Shown: piece after piece, positions 62,431 to 64,000 of the stretch
How positions within the stretch are numbered: position 1 is the first letter of the stretch
Layout of the letters: each line of letters begins with the position of its first letter
The notes under the pieces: model-generated
The model's input: only the letters and a program-made list of their open reading frames with translations
What the model was told of the DNA's origin: nothing
Databases searched by the model: none
Translations under genes and position numbers: made by a program
NCBI RefSeq assembly: GCF_900112045.1
Contig: NZ_FOJW01000001.1
Coordinates: forward strand, 248,001-312,000
Origin: Lentibacillus halodurans
GTDB lineage: Bacteria > Bacillota > Bacilli > Bacillales > Amphibacillaceae
Direction of reading: 5' to 3'
DNA: 64,000 nucleotides

Positions 62431-62850
62431 ATGAATATCGCGTTGATTGCGCATGATAAAAAGAAGCAAGATATCATTCATTTTACAATGGCCTACAAAC
62501 ATGTACTGAAAGAACATCATTTATTTGCAACAGGGACAACCGGGAAAAATATCGCGGATGGGACCGGACTGCCGATTCACCGGTTTCAGTCGGGTCCCAT
62601 TGGCGGTGATCAGCAAATCGGCGCTAAGATCGCCAATAATGAAATGGATGCCGTTATTTTTTTCAGGGACCCTTTAACGGCACAACCTCACGAACCCGAT
62701 GTCAGTGCACTAATGCGGTTATGCGATGTTCACGTGATTCCCTTGGCAACTAATCCTGCGGCAGCTGAGATTATGGTTCAAGCACTGGCAAGAGGTGACT
62801 TTGAATGGCGCAACAATGCAAAGCATGGACAAGAAGGTAAACAAATATGA
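62431..62850 (+). CDS. mgsA: Methylglyoxal synthase
   Basis: 139 residues (B. subtilis 137). [15 protein letters not shown] at the start, [20 protein letters not shown] and [15 protein letters not shown] with the catalytic aspartates. It converts dihydroxyacetone phosphate to methylglyoxal when phosphate is short. Its stop overlaps the bshA start (ATGA). Methylglyoxal is detoxified through bacillithiol in bacilli, which makes the pairing sensible. Confidence 0.97.
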   Translation: MNIALIAHDKKKQDIIHFTMAYKHVLKEHHLFATGTTGKNIADGTGLPIHRFQSGPIGGDQQIGAKIANNEMDAVIFFRDPLTAQPHEPDVSALMRLCDVHVIPLATNPAAAEIMVQALARGDFEWRNNAKHGQEGKQI

Positions 62851-63974
62851 AAAAAATTGGTATTACATGCTACCCGACGGTTGGCGGTTCAGGCATCATC
62901 GCGACAGAACTTGGCATGATGATGGCAGAGAAGGGATATGAAATTCATTTTATAACCTCCAGTCTGCCATTTCGTTTAAATCGGGTTCACTCCAATATTT
63001 ACTATCACGAGGTGGAACTCAATCATTATCCGGTTTTTCAGTATCCACCATTTGATCTAGCACTGGCCAATAAGATGGCGGAAGTAATCGATCAGGAAAA
63101 ACTCGACATCCTTCATGTTCATTATGCCATGCCGCACGCAATTTGTGCTATACTGGCTAAAGATATTGCCAAACATGATGTGAAAATTGTTACAACCTTA
63201 CATGGCACCGATATTACTGTTCTCGGGATCGACCATTCCCTGAAGAAAATGATCAGACACGGTATCGAACAATCAGATGCCGTTACAGCGGTTTCCTATA
63301 GTCTTGTGGAACAAACAAAGGAAATGGTTGGTGTTGATAAAGCTATTCATGTTATATATAATTTTGTGAATGAAGCAGAATATACAAAAAAATATGCTCA
63401 TTCCATCCGGGAACAATATGGTATCACACCAGATGAAAAAGTCATCATTCATATATCAAACTTTCGCAAAGTAAAGTGCGTGCAGGATGTTATTTCAACG
63501 TTTCAGCAAATTCGTGAGGAAATCAGTGCAAAGCTTCTGTTAGTCGGTGATGGCCCTGAATATTCGGAAATGTATCAGCTTGTATCAAAGCTAGGACTTG
63601 CGGATAGTGTATTATTTTTAGGAAAACAAAAGAATGTCACTGATCTGTTATCCATCTCAGATTTGAAATTATTAATGTCTGAAAAGGAAAGCTTCGGACT
63701 AGTACTTCTTGAGGCAATGTCTTGTGAAGTTCCGTGTATCGGGACAAATATAGGCGGTATTCCTGAAGTGATCAAACATCATGAATCCGGGTTTATTGTC
63801 GACTTGGGTGATACTGAGCAGGCTGCAGCGTATGCAGTTGAATTACTGCAAAATGAACAATTGTTACAGCAGTTTTCTGAAAATGCATTAACGCACGTGA
63901 GAAACCTGTTTTATTCACAGGATATCGTCAAGCAGTATATTGATTTATATGATGAACTTATTAATGAACACTGA
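62847..63974 (+). CDS. bshA: BshA, N-acetyl-glucosaminyl L-malate synthase
   Basis: 375 residues (B. subtilis 377). GT4 glycosyltransferase: [19 protein letters not shown] at the N-terminus, [10 protein letters not shown], and the donor-binding [20 protein letters not shown] near 290-310. It links GlcNAc to L-malate in the first step of bacillithiol synthesis. In B. subtilis bshB1 lies between mgsA and bshA; here the two overlap by four bases and no deacetylase gene is between them. Complete, ending 26 bases before the window edge. Confidence 0.97.
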   Translation: MKKIGITCYPTVGGSGIIATELGMMMAEKGYEIHFITSSLPFRLNRVHSNIYYHEVELNHYPVFQYPPFDLALANKMAEVIDQEKLDILHVHYAMPHAICAILAKDIAKHDVKIVTTLHGTDITVLGIDHSLKKMIRHGIEQSDAVTAVSYSLVEQTKEMVGVDKAIHVIYNFVNEAEYTKKYAHSIREQYGITPDEKVIIHISNFRKVKCVQDVISTFQQIREEISAKLLLVGDGPEYSEMYQLVSKLGLADSVLFLGKQKNVTDLLSISDLKLLMSEKESFGLVLLEAMSCEVPCIGTNIGGIPEVIKHHESGFIVDLGDTEQAAAYAVELLQNEQLLQQFSENALTHVRNLFYSQDIVKQYIDLYDELINEH

Positions 63975-64000
63975 AAATGGTGATGCTGGTGGTATTAACC

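Overview
The window is a chromosomal core segment of a low-GC, endospore-forming Firmicute of the Bacillaceae. Gene order follows the Bacillus subtilis spoVA-lysA-ppiB to bshA stretch closely. Small membrane genes and gene losses suggest the Oceanobacillus/Virgibacillus/Lentibacillus side of the family; that placement is an inference from synteny and protein style. I see no rRNA, tRNA, transposase, prophage or CRISPR array.

Layout. 1-2.6 kb: three spoVA-type genes (spoVAA, spoVAB, spoVAF). 2.8-6.1 kb: lysA, ppiB, an M50-like membrane protein with a 35-residue partner, an orphan ribT and a 27-residue YjcZ-type sporulation peptide. 6.2-10 kb: scpA-scpB (chromosome condensation), then dacB-spmA-spmB (spore cortex). 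10.1-10.4 kb: a palindromic interspersed repeat. 10.4-17.2 kb: rluB, then resABC (cytochrome c maturation) and resDE (redox two-component system). 17.2-18.7 kb: a dispersed repeat, a cobalamin riboswitch with its terminator, a DUF4430-type lipoprotein and an ECF transporter S component, together a likely vitamin B12 uptake unit. 18.8-20.6 kb: sigX-rsiX behind a self-recognised SigX promoter. 20.6-25.7 kb: an XRE regulator, ferredoxin, ypbB, recQ-type helicase, CPBP protease, a short YpbE-like protein and mecB. 25.8-32.5 kb: gudB, ypdA, ansA (minus strand), prsW, and sleB-ypeB for spore germination. 32.5-39.2 kb: motI/ypfA, cmk, plsC, an S1 protein, yphA, der, gpsA. 39.2-42.4 kb: spoVIF-like, yphE-like, yphF, spoIVA. 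42.6-46.6 kb: hbs, mtrB, hepS-menG-hepT (menaquinone), ndk. 46.7-53.4 kb: cheR and an aromatic cluster aroF-aroB-hisC-tyrA-aroE that lacks aroH and the trp genes. 53.4-58.1 kb: ypiA, ypiB, ypiF and qcrABC (menaquinol:cytochrome c reductase). 58.1-64 kb: ypjA, a mini-YpjB, a zinc peptidase, ypjC (minus), a tandem repeat, ypjD, dapB, mgsA, bshA.

Functional threads. The Res, Qcr, Hep/Men and ferredoxin genes build a menaquinone/cytochrome c respiratory chain. SpoVA, DacB/SpmAB, SleB/YpeB, PrsW, SpoVIF, SpoIVA and YjcZ serve sporulation and germination. BshA and YpdA are two parts of bacillithiol metabolism. Chorismate, Phe/Tyr, His, lysine/DAP and nucleotide enzymes are housekeeping.

The points most worth a second look are the riboswitch-DUF4430-ECF unit, the perfectly duplicated 109-bp tandem repeat and its dispersed relatives, the 35-bp direct repeats upstream of yphE, the internally deleted YpjB, and TRAP kept beside an aromatic cluster with no trp genes. 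Many start codons were moved downstream of the longest ORF to fit a ribosome-binding site or family length.
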